A stretch of DNA of 50,686 nt from an uncultured Pelagibacteraceae bacterium. Lineage in GTDB: Bacteria > Pseudomonadota > Alphaproteobacteria > Pelagibacterales > Pelagibacteraceae. The position numbers and the translations under genes are program-made. The first letter of the stretch is position 1, and each line of letters begins with the position of its first letter. Where the stretch lies: positions 1-50,686 of the forward strand of contig CACIQS010000003.1 of assembly GCA_902588855.1 (NCBI GenBank), given 5' to 3'. The notes under the pieces are model-generated. The model was not told where the DNA came from. It ran no database searches and was given only the letters and a program-made list of their open reading frames with translations. Shown here one piece after another: positions 32,276-45,712 of the stretch.

Positions 32276-33400
32276 TTAAGCAATCATCTGTTTATGATTT
32301 ATCTTTGCACTGAGAACAATACCAAACCCGATCATAGTTGCTAACATGGAGGAACCTCCATAGGACATTATTGGCAATGGAGAACCTACAATTGGTAATA
32401 AACCTAAAACCATTGACAGATTTACAACAATATAAATGAATATTGCAAAAGCAAATCCAAAACAGAACAATCTTGAAAAATTACTTCTTGAGATAGCTCC
32501 AATTCTCAAAATCCTGATAATAATAATTGAATACAAAATTAACAACGCTACTGATCCTATAAATCCAAACTCTTCAGAAAATAAAGTAAATATAAAGTCG
32601 GTATGCTTCTCTGGTAAAAAATCCAAATAACTTTGAGTGCCTTTTAAAAAACCTTTACCATCTAAACCTCCAGAACCGATTGCTATTTTTGACTGAATTA
32701 TCTGATAACCAGCACCCAGTGGATCTCTATCAGGATCTAAAAAGGTCAATATTCTTAACTTTTGGTAGGGCTTTAAGAAAGAAATTACAAAAGGTAATGA
32801 TATTAAGAATACTATAAAAGAATATATAAAATATTTTATCTTAACACCTCCCAACCACAGAACAATTAATCCACTAGCTGCGATCAGAATTGAAGTTCCC
32901 AAATCAGGTTGTGAGAGCACCATAATAATTGGTATTAAAATTATAGTTACAACAGTCATAATGCTTGTAATTGAATTTACATTTTCAATTTTGATCCTAT
33001 GATAATATTTTGCTAAGCAAAGTATAATTGCTATCTTCATTAGCTCAGATGGCTGTAAATTAAACAAATATAAATCCATCCATCTTCTTGAACCTGAAGA
33101 CATTATTCCAAAAAAAGAAACATAAATTAATAAAAGAATCACAGCAAAATAAAACAAGTATGATAATTTATGCCACCATTTGATATTAAAGAAAGCAATG
33201 AAAATCATTAAAGGAAAAAAAAATATGATTTTGCTAAAATGACTTTTTGTATGAAAAAGAATTTCACCACCATCTGTTGAATACATAACAAATAAACTTA
33301 ATATTGAAAGTAGAAGTACACTTGTCAGCAAAATATAATCTAATTCTTTAACTTTTTGCCAAAAAGTAAGTTCGTTATTTAATCTATCATGTTGAAACAT
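32276..33400 (-). CDS. rodA: Rod-shape-determining peptidoglycan glycosyltransferase RodA
   Basis: A 374-residue SEDS-family membrane protein with about ten helices. Conserved RodA/FtsW features are visible: GSRRWMDLYLFNLQPSELMK, LSQPDLGTSILI, and EKHTDFIFTLFSEEFGFIGS in the long loop; the C-terminus has LPIVGSPLPIMSYGGSSML. It polymerises lipid II in the elongasome together with PBP2, encoded immediately upstream. Its ATG overlaps the mrdA stop (TAATG at 33402-33398). Confidence 0.95.
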   Translation of the reverse strand: MFQHDRLNNELTFWQKVKELDYILLTSVLLLSILSLFVMYSTDGGEILFHTKSHFSKIIFFFPLMIFIAFFNIKWWHKLSYLFYFAVILLLIYVSFFGIMSSGSRRWMDLYLFNLQPSELMKIAIILCLAKYYHRIKIENVNSITSIMTVVTIILIPIIMVLSQPDLGTSILIAASGLIVLWLGGVKIKYFIYSFIVFLISLPFVISFLKPYQKLRILTFLDPDRDPLGAGYQIIQSKIAIGSGGLDGKGFLKGTQSYLDFLPEKHTDFIFTLFSEEFGFIGSVALLILYSIIIIRILRIGAISRSNFSRLFCFGFAFAIFIYIVVNLSMVLGLLPIVGSPLPIMSYGGSSMLATMIGFGIVLSAKINHKQMIA

Positions 33401-35304
33401 TAAATTTTTATTTCCTCAAAGTTTTTTTGTTTATTTCTTAAATCGTTTCTATCTATAATTAATTTAAACAATTCTTTTGCTATTGGCGCTGCAGTTCTAC
33501 TTCCCGAACCACCATGCTCAATTATAATGCTTAGTGCATACCTAGGATTAATATACGGACCGTAGGCGATATATAATGCATGATCACGATCTTTATAAGG
33601 AATTTGTTCGATTTTTAAATCAAGTTCTCTTTCTCGCATACTAATTCTCTTGACCTGTGCGGTACCAGTTTTGCCTGCAAATTGGTATTTTGGATCATCT
33701 ATTCTAGATTTGTACGAGGTTCCATATAATTCATTGGTAGAACTAAACATGGCCTCTTGAACAATTTTTATATTTCTGGGATCTTTAAACAATTTCTTTT
33801 CTTGACTATGCAAAGTTTCTTCTTTTAATTTTCTTTTTATTTCCTCAATTGGCATAGGATTATTATCAACAATTATTCTTGGTTTTATTGAGTAGCCTCC
33901 ATTAGCAATCTGCGCTGTCATAAGACATAGTTGAAGAGGAGTTGTTTGCGTGTAACCTTGACCTATTCCAGTTATTAATGTTTCACCAAGAACCCACCCT
34001 TTTCCAAGATTATTTTTTTTCCATTTAGTGTTTGGAAATAAACCTGATTTTTCAAAATCAAAATAATCTCCTAATACTTTTTTACCTAGACCAAATTTTT
34101 CAGCTGTAACATTTAGTCGATCTACACCCAGTAATCTTGCAACTTCATAAAAATAAGTATCACATGATTGTTTCATTGCATTTTTTAAACTTACAAATCC
34201 ATGACCCTTTTCTTTCCAGCAATGAAATGTCTGTCCGTAGAGCTCTATCTTTCCAGTACATTTAACTTTAAAACTTGGGCTAACAATTTTATTTTCTAAA
34301 GCAGACAAAGCTACAATTGGTTTTATTGTAGAACCTGGCGAATAAAGTCCTGAAAGTGTTTTATTTACAAGAGGTTTTAATGGATTGTTTCTAATTAACG
34401 CCCAATCATCATTACTTATACCAAACAAAAATTTGTTTGGATCATAAGAAGGAGAAGAGTACATAGCAATAATATCGCCTGTATAAATATCCATAACACT
34501 AATAGAGCCTGCTCGATCATTTAAAAGTTTTCCACAAGCCTTTTGGACTTCAGTATCAACTGTTAATCTTACTCTTAAACCTTGTTTACCTTTTTGATGT
34601 TCTAGTTGATTAATTCTTTTTCCATAAGCATTAACTTCATATCTTTGGATTGCATTCGTTCCAATCAGATAGTTTTCTAAAGTTTTTTCTAATCCCAATT
34701 TTCCAATTTTCATTCCTGGAACAAATCTTTCTTGTACTGTTTCATTAGCAAGAATTTCTTCTTCGTTTGGTTGGCTGACATATCCTAAAATATGTGTATA
34801 AACTTCACTAAAGGGGTAATTTCTTGAAATAGTCATAACTGGCTTAACACCAACCAAGTCATATAAATAATTATTTATTTTTAAAAAATCACTCCAAGAT
34901 AAATTCTCAGAGACAATAATACTTTCCCAAGGTTTTAATTTATTTTTTAATTTAACAATTTTTTCTATTTTTTTATCACTTAATTTAAGTAGAGTTTTTA
35001 ATCGTGTTAACAAATAATTAAAGTTTTCAACTTGTTCAGGAATGATATGAAGTTGATATACTTTTAAATTTCCAGCTATTATATTTCCAAAATAATCAAC
35101 GATATCTCCCCTTATAGGTGGTAACTTCCATTCTCTAATTCTATTTTTATCTGAGAGAGTAAGATATTTTTTATTTTCATTAACTTGTAGAGAAAAAAGT
35201 CTAGCTATAATTCCTGTAAAAATTATTATTTTTGCAGCACCTATAATAAACATACGTCTGTTAATTACGTCTGTTTTTCTAATTCCTGAATTTCCTTTAA
35301 TCAT
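33400..35304 (-). CDS. mrdA: Penicillin-binding protein 2 (elongasome transpeptidase)
   Basis: A 634-residue class B penicillin-binding protein. An N-terminal membrane anchor (~residues 19-40) is followed by the PBP dimerisation domain beginning LPPIRGDIVDYFGN, and a transpeptidase domain. Active-site motifs are Ser325-x-x-Lys328 (YSPGSTIKP), Ser380-Cys-Asp382 in place of SxN, and Lys545-Thr-Gly547 (AGKTGTAQV). SCD at the second motif is common in PBP2. It crosslinks lateral-wall peptidoglycan. It overlaps mreD by 8 nt. Confidence 0.95.
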   Translation of the reverse strand: MIKGNSGIRKTDVINRRMFIIGAAKIIIFTGIIARLFSLQVNENKKYLTLSDKNRIREWKLPPIRGDIVDYFGNIIAGNLKVYQLHIIPEQVENFNYLLTRLKTLLKLSDKKIEKIVKLKNKLKPWESIIVSENLSWSDFLKINNYLYDLVGVKPVMTISRNYPFSEVYTHILGYVSQPNEEEILANETVQERFVPGMKIGKLGLEKTLENYLIGTNAIQRYEVNAYGKRINQLEHQKGKQGLRVRLTVDTEVQKACGKLLNDRAGSISVMDIYTGDIIAMYSSPSYDPNKFLFGISNDDWALIRNNPLKPLVNKTLSGLYSPGSTIKPIVALSALENKIVSPSFKVKCTGKIELYGQTFHCWKEKGHGFVSLKNAMKQSCDTYFYEVARLLGVDRLNVTAEKFGLGKKVLGDYFDFEKSGLFPNTKWKKNNLGKGWVLGETLITGIGQGYTQTTPLQLCLMTAQIANGGYSIKPRIIVDNNPMPIEEIKRKLKEETLHSQEKKLFKDPRNIKIVQEAMFSSTNELYGTSYKSRIDDPKYQFAGKTGTAQVKRISMRERELDLKIEQIPYKDRDHALYIAYGPYINPRYALSIIIEHGGSGSRTAAPIAKELFKLIIDRNDLRNKQKNFEEIKI

Positions 35305-35815
35305 TCTTTTTAAGTGAAATTTTGCTATTTAAAATATTAAATAATATAAAAAATAATGGGTAAAATAAAAAAGTAAAACCAGAGTTTATCAAGTAGCTCA
35401 TATAGTCTACTTGATATAAAAATATTAAATCTAAAATTGTTACTTGAATTGAGTTTATAAGTAAAACAGCAACTATAAAAGAAAGCCAATCATTTATAAA
35501 TTTTGGACTTAATGTAATTTGTCTAATATATGAAGTAATGGCACAAATTAATAAGTAACAAAAGCTGCTTATTCCTATTGGAACACCAATTACTACATCA
35601 TTAACAATTCCTGCTAAAAAAATTGAAAAATATCCCAAGTAATCTGGATTTCTTAGTGTCCAAAAAAAAATTAAAATGAAAATAAAATTAAATGAAAAAT
35701 AATCTAATTTTAAATAATTAAAATCAAATTCATTAAACACTGAAAAAAACAAAAGAATAATCGGTAAATATGAGAGGAATGATCTAAAAAATGTACTTTT
35801 GTTCAATGAAGCCAT
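35297..35815 (-). CDS. mreD: Rod-shape-determining protein MreD
   Basis: A 172-residue integral membrane protein with about five helices, assigned from size, hydrophobic profile and position between mreC and mrdA. A conserved-looking GIVNDVVIGVPIGISSF segment resembles the MreD central motif. It is a structural partner of MreC in the elongasome. Its start overlaps the mreC stop (TAATG at 35817-35813). Confidence 0.88.
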   Translation of the reverse strand: MASLNKSTFFRSFLSYLPIILLFFSVFNEFDFNYLKLDYFSFNFIFILIFFWTLRNPDYLGYFSIFLAGIVNDVVIGVPIGISSFCYLLICAITSYIRQITLSPKFINDWLSFIVAVLLINSIQVTILDLIFLYQVDYMSYLINSGFTFLFYPLFFILFNILNSKISLKKND

Positions 35816-36660
35816 TATTGATCCTCACCTATCTTAAATTCTACAATCTTTACAAAACTCAATTGCCCAAAATCAGAAAAAAAAGTTAATTGTTCTGAAT
35901 TGTTTGTAATTTTACCAACTGGAATACCTGGTTTAAAAATACCACCCAAGCCAGAAGTATACACAACTGCCTCTTTTTCAATCTGATTTTCTTTATACTC
36001 ATCTTTAGTATATTCAATTATTCCATAATTTTTACCAGTTCCTGAAGCAACAGCTTGCAAAAATGGAGGCTGGATTATTACTGGTATTTTACTATTTAAA
36101 TCTGACAAGAGAAGAGCTCTTGAATTTGAATAATTTACTTCAATTATCTGACCAACTAAATAGTTTCTATCCATTATTGCCATTCCAATTTTTACATTAT
36201 CTTTTGAACCTCTATTCAACACAATAGATTTTAAATATGGACTTTCTCTATCAATTATAACTCTGGCAAATATTTCTTCTGAATTGATACTTTCGTCAAT
36301 CAACTCTCTTAGTCTTTTATTTTCAGTAATTAAAATATTATTTAATACTTTAATCTCATTTGAATTTTCTATTTGAATTAATTTACTCTGATGATTTTCG
36401 TATAATTCAAGATGTGATTTAAATTTAGATGTTACCTCTTTAATTTTATTTTCAGGAATTGATGAAATATAAGAAGATCTATAAATTACTTCGTTAATTC
36501 CTAATTTTACAAGTTGAATTGGTTTAAAATTTAAATTACTTAAGATTATTATAACTATGGATAAAATGATTAAACTTATAAGCGAAAACTTTTGTTTATC
36601 TTTCTTTTTAAAAAAAGCTGATCTTAAGGCAATTACAAAATCATCTCTGCCTTTTACCAT
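35815..36660 (-). CDS. mreC: Rod-shape-determining protein MreC
   Basis: A 281-residue bitopic protein with a cytoplasmic N-terminus, one membrane helix near residues 24-44 (FSLISLIILSIVIIILSNL) and a coiled-coil region around residues 75-130. The periplasmic MreC beta domain contains IIDRESPYLKSIVLNRGSKD and GKNYGIIEY. It links MreB filaments to PBP2. It lies 3 nt after mreB and overlaps mreD by one base in TAATG. Confidence 0.93.
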   Translation of the reverse strand: MVKGRDDFVIALRSAFFKKKDKQKFSLISLIILSIVIIILSNLNFKPIQLVKLGINEVIYRSSYISSIPENKIKEVTSKFKSHLELYENHQSKLIQIENSNEIKVLNNILITENKRLRELIDESINSEEIFARVIIDRESPYLKSIVLNRGSKDNVKIGMAIMDRNYLVGQIIEVNYSNSRALLLSDLNSKIPVIIQPPFLQAVASGTGKNYGIIEYTKDEYKENQIEKEAVVYTSGLGGIFKPGIPVGKITNNSEQLTFFSDFGQLSFVKIVEFKIGEDQ

Positions 36661-36663
36661 CTC

Positions 36664-39269
<2,606 letters not shown>

Positions 39270-39290
39270 AATAAAATATTTAGAAAATCT

Positions 39291-39318
39291 ATAATACAAT
39301 CTATAAGAGAGATTGCAA
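39291..39318 (-). promoter_or_regulatory. Putative sigma70-type promoter for leuA-mreBCD-mrdA-rodA
   Basis: On the minus strand TTGCAA (39318-39313) and TATTAT (39296-39291) are separated by 16 nt, and the -10 ends 21 nt before ATG 39269. It is the best promoter-like pair in the 102-nt gap between the dipeptide transporter genes and leuA. Apart from this pair I see no hairpin with a T run in that gap. Confidence 0.5.
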
Positions 39319-39371
39319 AATAATAAGTATGTTTAACTATTATTTTTCGTCCATTTTAGGCAATACAAAAA

Positions 39372-41054
39372 TTAATTATAAATAGACTCAATTTTAGGCA
39401 TCAAGTGCAAAAGTTCCTTTGTGTATTCATGGGAGGGATGCAAAAATAAATCCTCAGTATTTGAAACTTCACATAACTTACCATCTTTTAAAACTCCAAT
39501 TCTATCACACATTTGTCTTACAACCGGCAAGTCATGACTGATGAATAATATAGTTAAATTTAATTGTTCTTGAAGATCTTTCAACAAATTTAATATTTGG
39601 GCTTGAATACTAACGTCCAGTGCAGATGTAGGTTCATCGCAAACTAAAAGTCTTGGCTGAGTTGCTAAAGCTCGTGCAATCGATATTCTTTGTCTTTGAC
39701 CACCTGAAAATTCATGGGGATATCTATCTGCAGATTTTTGTATCATTTCAACTGAGTCCAATAAGTCATTTACATAATTATTTAGATCAGAATTAGATAT
39801 AGATGGATTATGAAGTGTAATAGGTTCGGCAATAATATCTTTGACTTTCAATCTCCCATTTAATGATGAGTACGGATCTTGAAAAATCATTTGTATTTGT
39901 TTTCTAAATTTCATTAATTCTGATCTATATTTAATTTTTGTAATACAAGTTTTATCAAAAAATATATCTCCCGACGAAGGTTTGAATAAATTTACTATCA
40001 TTTTTGCAATAGTAGATTTTCCACTTCCACTTTCACCTACCAATCCAAACGACTCCCCTTCCTTTATTTGAAAAGAAACATTGTTTACAGCTAATACAGA
40101 ATTTTTAGAACTTTCTGCAAAAAAATTGTCATCAAAACTTTTATTTAGATTTTTAACCTGAACTAAATCTTGGTTACTAATTTCTTTTTTGGTCCATCTA
40201 TTCAATATTTTGATATTATTTTCTTTATTTTTTTTATTTTCTTTTTCTACTATTACAAATCTTGAAATTTTCTTATTAGTTGGAGGAACTGAACTTACAA
40301 GACTTTTGGTATAACTTTGTTGAGGAGTTGTTAATATTTTTTTTGTCTCACCAATTTCTACTAAATTTCCACTTTTCATTACAGCTACGCGGTTAGCTGT
40401 TTCTGCTATAACACCCATATCATGTGTGATTAAAATCACAGCCAAGTTTCTTTCTTTTGTTAGTTTTTTAATTAAATCTAAAATCTGTGATTGAATAGAT
40501 ACATCCAAAGCTGTGGTAGGTTCATCAGCAATTAATAATTCTGGTTCACAGCATAATGCTAAAGAAATAACCACTCTTTGTCTCATTCCTCCTGAAAACT
40601 GATGAGGATAATCATCAAATCTTTTTTCAGCATCCTTAATACCAACTTCTTTTAATAGATTAATAGATTTATTTTTCGCGTCTTCTTTACTTGACTTAAG
40701 ATGAGTTTGTATAGTTTCTATTAATTGTTCACCAACAGTTAAGATTGGATTTAAAGATGTTTGTGGATCTTGGAATATTAATCCAATTTTATTTCCTCTG
40801 TATTTAACGATACTTTCTGAATTTTCATGAATATTTAAATCTCCCAATATTACTGAACCACTAGAAACTTTCCCTGGCTCGTCAATTAAATTAATTATAG
40901 CGTTTCCGACAGTGCTTTTACCAGAGCCAGACTCGCCAACTAAGCCTAAAATTTCACCTTTATTTACGTCAATATTTACATTTTTTGCTGCATAAACAGT
41001 CTCTTTACGCATTTTATAATCAACACTTAAATTATTTATTTTTAAAAAGCTCAT
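39372..41054 (-). CDS. Dipeptide/oligopeptide ABC transporter ATPase, fused DppD-DppF type
   Basis: A 560-residue tandem ABC ATPase. Domain 1 (residues 1-265) has Walker A GESGSGKST at 40-48, signature FSGGMRQR at 153-160 and Walker B LLIADEPTTALD at 173-184. Domain 2 (from ~295) has GESGSGKST at 340-348, FSGGQRQR and LLVCDEPTSALD. A basic linker (KENKKNKENN) joins them. In the paradigm systems DppD and DppF are separate proteins; a single fusion occurs in several lineages (for example GsiA-type). The iron-sulfur-cluster-like Cys motif at the end of many DppD domains is absent. It overlaps dppC by 4 nt (ATGA). Confidence 0.93.
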   Translation of the reverse strand: MSFLKINNLSVDYKMRKETVYAAKNVNIDVNKGEILGLVGESGSGKSTVGNAIINLIDEPGKVSSGSVILGDLNIHENSESIVKYRGNKIGLIFQDPQTSLNPILTVGEQLIETIQTHLKSSKEDAKNKSINLLKEVGIKDAEKRFDDYPHQFSGGMRQRVVISLALCCEPELLIADEPTTALDVSIQSQILDLIKKLTKERNLAVILITHDMGVIAETANRVAVMKSGNLVEIGETKKILTTPQQSYTKSLVSSVPPTNKKISRFVIVEKENKKNKENNIKILNRWTKKEISNQDLVQVKNLNKSFDDNFFAESSKNSVLAVNNVSFQIKEGESFGLVGESGSGKSTIAKMIVNLFKPSSGDIFFDKTCITKIKYRSELMKFRKQIQMIFQDPYSSLNGRLKVKDIIAEPITLHNPSISNSDLNNYVNDLLDSVEMIQKSADRYPHEFSGGQRQRISIARALATQPRLLVCDEPTSALDVSIQAQILNLLKDLQEQLNLTILFISHDLPVVRQMCDRIGVLKDGKLCEVSNTEDLFLHPSHEYTKELLHLMPKIESIYN

Positions 41055-41983
41055 TTTTTTAATTTTGGATTTAAAGTATCTCTCATCCAGTCTCCTAATA
41101 AATTAATTGAAAAAGCTAAAATCACTAAAAAAATTGCTGGAAAAAATGTAATCCACCATTCCCCTGAAAATAAAAAGTCATTACCCAATCTTATTAATGT
41201 TCCTAAAGAAGGAGTTGTTGGAGGAACTCCAACTCCCAGAAAACTTAGCGTTGACTCAGCTAAGATTGCAAGAGCTAAACCGATTGTACCAATAACTAAA
41301 ACTGGTCTCATAATATTTGGCAAAATATGTTTAAACATAATTACTATATTTGAAACACCAATTATTGTTGAGGCAGACACATAGTCTTTATTTTTTTCAA
41401 CTAGAGTTGCTGCTCTAGATACTCTAGCAAACTGTGGCCATTCAGAAATTCCAATAGCAAATATTAAAACATAGATTGCCATTTCATCATGCATTTCTCT
41501 TGAAATAAGTCCTCTTGCTATTCCATCAACTAAGAGTGCCATCAATATACTTGGTACAGTCAATTGAACATCAGTAAGTCTCATCACTACCATTTCATAT
41601 TTGCCACCAAAATATCCAGCTGTTAATCCTAAACCAACACCTAAAATTAAACTAAATATAATTGCAGCAAAACCAACGATAAGAGATATTCTACATCCGT
41701 ATAGGATAGTTGATAACATGTCTCTTCCTTGACCATCGGTACCTAAAATAAATTGTGACAAACCATCCTCTGTCCATGATGGTGGAGTAAATGCATCCAT
41801 CAAAGATAAAGATGATGGATCGAAGGGTGTGTATGGTGTTAAAAATTCAATAAAAAAAGAACAGAAAAAAATTATAAACAAAATAGCTGAAGATATAATC
41901 GCAGTAGGTGATTTTATGAAGCTGTGATAAATATCACTATCTTTAATTCTTTCCCATTTAGTTAAATTTAAATTATTATCCAC
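41051..41983 (-). CDS. dppC: Dipeptide/oligopeptide ABC transporter permease (DppC type)
   Basis: A 310-residue membrane permease with an N-terminal OppC-type region, six helices and the coupling motif EWPQFARVSRAATLVEKNKDYV. LGTDGQGRDMLSTILYGCR is the conserved periplasmic entry segment of DppC. I start it at GTG 41983, which follows AAAGGAG at 9 nt spacing and overlaps the dppB stop by 8 nt. The longest frame, from 42040, would run deep inside dppB and begins with non-family residues. Confidence 0.9.
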   Translation of the reverse strand: MDNNLNLTKWERIKDSDIYHSFIKSPTAIISSAILFIIFFCSFFIEFLTPYTPFDPSSLSLMDAFTPPSWTEDGLSQFILGTDGQGRDMLSTILYGCRISLIVGFAAIIFSLILGVGLGLTAGYFGGKYEMVVMRLTDVQLTVPSILMALLVDGIARGLISREMHDEMAIYVLIFAIGISEWPQFARVSRAATLVEKNKDYVSASTIIGVSNIVIMFKHILPNIMRPVLVIGTIGLALAILAESTLSFLGVGVPPTTPSLGTLIRLGNDFLFSGEWWITFFPAIFLVILAFSINLLGDWMRDTLNPKLKK

Positions 41984-42959
41984 TTGCTGTATCTCCTTTA
42001 ACTCTAATCCTTGGATCAATAAAATAATATAAAATATCAACTATGAAATTTATCATCACAAAAACAAATGCAATGAAAACTAAATATGCTGACATTATTG
42101 GTATATCAACAAACTGAACGGCCTGTATAAACAAGAATCCCATACCAGGCCATTGAAAAACAGTTTCAGTTATTATTGAGAACGCTATTAAAGTTCCTAT
42201 GTTTATTCCAGCAATAGTAATTACAGGTATAAGACCATTTTTTAGTGCATGTTTGTATTTAATACTATCTTCACTAATTCCACGTGCTCTAGCAAATTTT
42301 ATATAATCGGTTTGTAAAATTTCCATCATCTCAGCTCTTACTAGTCTGATAATATAAGTCATTTGAAAAAGGCTTAATGTAACTGAAGGAAGAATTATTG
42401 CTTTAAGACCTGATACTGTCAAAAAACCTGTTGTCCAAAATCCTAAATCAACTACTTCTCCTCTTCCAAATGATGGCAATACTCCTAAAATTACAGCAAA
42501 TAAGTAAATAAATAATATACCAATTACAAATGTGGGGAGAGATACTCCTAGCAACGAAACTGCTAAAACAAAGTCACTCAAGAAACCTTTTCTATTTATA
42601 CCTGTGTAAACTCCTAAAAGTGTTCCAGTAACTAAAGCTATTAAGGCTGAAATTACAACAAGTTCAATTGTAGCTGGTAATCTTTCTACAATTAATTCTG
42701 ATACAGGTCTCCTCAACTGATAAGAAATACCAAACTCTCCCTTTGATGCATTAACTACAAACCTTGAAAATTGTATGTGTATTGGGTCCATTAGTCCCAA
42801 TGTTTCTCTTAATTCAGCTCTTTCTTCATCTGAAGTTTCTTCTCCAACCATATTATTTATTGGATCTCCTACAAAATTAAATAAAGAAAATGATACAAAA
42901 GCAACAACAAGCATTACCAAAGCTGATTGAAACAGTCTTTTAAAAAAATATTTTATCAA
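41976..42959 (-). CDS. dppB: Dipeptide/oligopeptide ABC transporter permease (DppB type)
   Basis: A 327-residue permease with six helices, opening MIKYFFKRLFQSALVMLVVA. The loop DPIHIQFSRFVVNASKGEFGISY and the coupling segment RAEMMEILQTDYIKFARARGI are standard for DppB/OppB. C-terminal VDILYYFIDPRIR is also typical. It forms the channel with DppC. It is preceded by an intercistronic hairpin downstream of the binding-protein gene. Confidence 0.92.
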   Translation of the reverse strand: MIKYFFKRLFQSALVMLVVAFVSFSLFNFVGDPINNMVGEETSDEERAELRETLGLMDPIHIQFSRFVVNASKGEFGISYQLRRPVSELIVERLPATIELVVISALIALVTGTLLGVYTGINRKGFLSDFVLAVSLLGVSLPTFVIGILFIYLFAVILGVLPSFGRGEVVDLGFWTTGFLTVSGLKAIILPSVTLSLFQMTYIIRLVRAEMMEILQTDYIKFARARGISEDSIKYKHALKNGLIPVITIAGINIGTLIAFSIITETVFQWPGMGFLFIQAVQFVDIPIMSAYLVFIAFVFVMINFIVDILYYFIDPRIRVKGDTASG

Positions 42960-42979
42960 TTTTAGAGGAATTAAAATTT

Positions 42980-43009
42980 ACAAGCCCTCTATTAATTTAG
43001 AGGACTTGT
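42980..43009 (-). terminator. Intercistronic hairpin between dppA and dppB
   Basis: ACAAG-C-CCTCTA (42980-42991) pairs with TAGAGG-A-CTTGT (42998-43009): a 12-position stem with one mismatch and a 6-nt loop, starting 13 nt after the dppA stop. On the minus strand it is followed by AAATTTTAATT, a weak T tract. It probably stabilises the dppA message or attenuates transcription into the permease genes, as does the hairpin at 25187 for livK. Confidence 0.65.
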
Positions 43010-43021
43010 AATAATTTTTAT

Positions 43022-44590
43022 TTATTTATCACCAAATACTGCAGTTCTAAATAATGGTTCGTTATTTGGTCTTATTGGAACACTAACATTGCTTTTAGAT
43101 GCCCAAGAAATTACTTGGTGATGTAAAGGAAGATAAGAAATATCATCTTTCACAATTTTCCAAGCTTTAGCAATTGCTGCATTTCTTTTTTCTAAGTCAA
43201 CTTCACCTTCCATAACTCTAATAGCTGCATCTACTTCAGCATTACTGAAATTTACTCTATTCCAGCTAGCACCTGTTTCATATAAGTAATGGAACACATA
43301 ATGACTGTCTAAAGTTGGAACTCCCCATCCAAGCATATAAAAGTCACCCTGATTATCTTTTAGTTCTTTGAAATGCTTACTTTTAGTTTGAGCAAATAAA
43401 TTAACTTTAACACCTACTTTACCTAACATTCCAACAACTGCTGTACAAATAGCCTCATCATTTACATACCTGTCATTAGGACATCTTAATTCAACTTCAA
43501 ATCCATTAGGATATCCAGCTTCAGCTAATAATTTTTTAGAAGCTTCTGGATCATATGGTAATCTTTTATCGAGTTCAGCTGTATAACCATTTACTCCAGG
43601 GAAAGTTATTATACCTGCAGGTTCACTTAAACCTCTCATAACTTTTTTCTTAATCGCTTCGATATCAATTGCCTGATACAGTGCTTGTCTAACCTCTTTT
43701 TTCTTAAAAGGATTATCACCAGTGTTACCTGTTCTTAATTTATCAGCAGCCTGATCCATACCTAAAAATATAGTTCTCATTTGAGCGGTACTCTCAACTT
43801 TATGGCTTGAGGATCTAGTAATTCTTTTTAAATCTTGAACAGGAGCGTCAGTTACTATGTCGATTTCACCAGATAATAAAGCAGCTACTCTAGTTGCAGC
43901 ATTTTTAATTGGAAGCAGTTCAATGGTAGTCAAACCTTTATCTTTCATTTCACCCCACCAATGACTATTTCTTTTAAATACAGTTCTAGTGTTTGGCTCT
44001 CGCTTAGTTATTTTAAAAGGACCAGTTCCTAAAGCATTTGTCGCTGAAAATGTTTCTTGTCCAGCATCCCAGTTTTGAGGAGATGTAGCAAAATTTTTCT
44101 CTGACCAAGCTTTAGACATTATAAAAATATTGGACAATTGATTTAAAAGAATAGGATTAGGTTTACTTGTTGTTATTTTAACAGCATAGTCTCCAACTGC
44201 CTCAACATTTGAAACTGTGCTAATATATTCTTTAAAATCAGAAGTTCTTTGTTTTGCTCTTAATATACTAAAGACAACATCAGCAGATGTCATTCCTGAA
44301 CCATCTGAAAATTTTGCATCCTCTCTTAAAGTAAAGACCCATGTGTTTGGATCAGTTGCTTTCCACTTTGTTGCCAGCGCAGGTCCAATTTTCATATCAA
44401 GACCTCTTTGAACAAGTGCTTCGTAAACTTGTCTAGATACCTGTGTTGTAGGACCTTCGTTTTGAGCATGTGGATCTAGTGTAAGACTATCACCTTGCAT
44501 AGACCACTTAATCGTTTGTGCCGATGCAGAAGAAAATCCAAATACAAGTACCAATGACAATAGTACTTTAACTAATTTTTTAACCTTCAT
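43022..44590 (-). CDS. dppA: Dipeptide/oligopeptide-type periplasmic binding protein (SBP family 5)
   Basis: A 522-residue solute-binding protein with signal peptide MKVKKLVKVLLSLVLVFG and cleavage near SSASA-Q. The mature part begins with IKWSMQGDSLTLDPHAQNEG and the FTLREDAKFSDGSGMTSADV segment typical of family 5. Ligand may be peptides, or nickel, glutathione or other compounds. Ribosome site GAGGTG precedes ATG 44590, and a perfect TATAAT lies on the minus strand at 44628-44623, 33 nt upstream, without a clear -35. Confidence 0.92.
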   Translation of the reverse strand: MKVKKLVKVLLSLVLVFGFSSASAQTIKWSMQGDSLTLDPHAQNEGPTTQVSRQVYEALVQRGLDMKIGPALATKWKATDPNTWVFTLREDAKFSDGSGMTSADVVFSILRAKQRTSDFKEYISTVSNVEAVGDYAVKITTSKPNPILLNQLSNIFIMSKAWSEKNFATSPQNWDAGQETFSATNALGTGPFKITKREPNTRTVFKRNSHWWGEMKDKGLTTIELLPIKNAATRVAALLSGEIDIVTDAPVQDLKRITRSSSHKVESTAQMRTIFLGMDQAADKLRTGNTGDNPFKKKEVRQALYQAIDIEAIKKKVMRGLSEPAGIITFPGVNGYTAELDKRLPYDPEASKKLLAEAGYPNGFEVELRCPNDRYVNDEAICTAVVGMLGKVGVKVNLFAQTKSKHFKELKDNQGDFYMLGWGVPTLDSHYVFHYLYETGASWNRVNFSNAEVDAAIRVMEGEVDLEKRNAAIAKAWKIVKDDISYLPLHHQVISWASKSNVSVPIRPNNEPLFRTAVFGDK

Positions 44591-44672
44591 TTTTCACCTC
44601 TTTTTTTAATATTTATAAAAAAATTATAAGTGAAAAAAAAAGATTATTACAGATATAAATTGCTAAATAAAA

Positions 44673-45698
<1,026 letters not shown>

Positions 45699-45712
45699 TT
45701 ATCTCCTATTAA

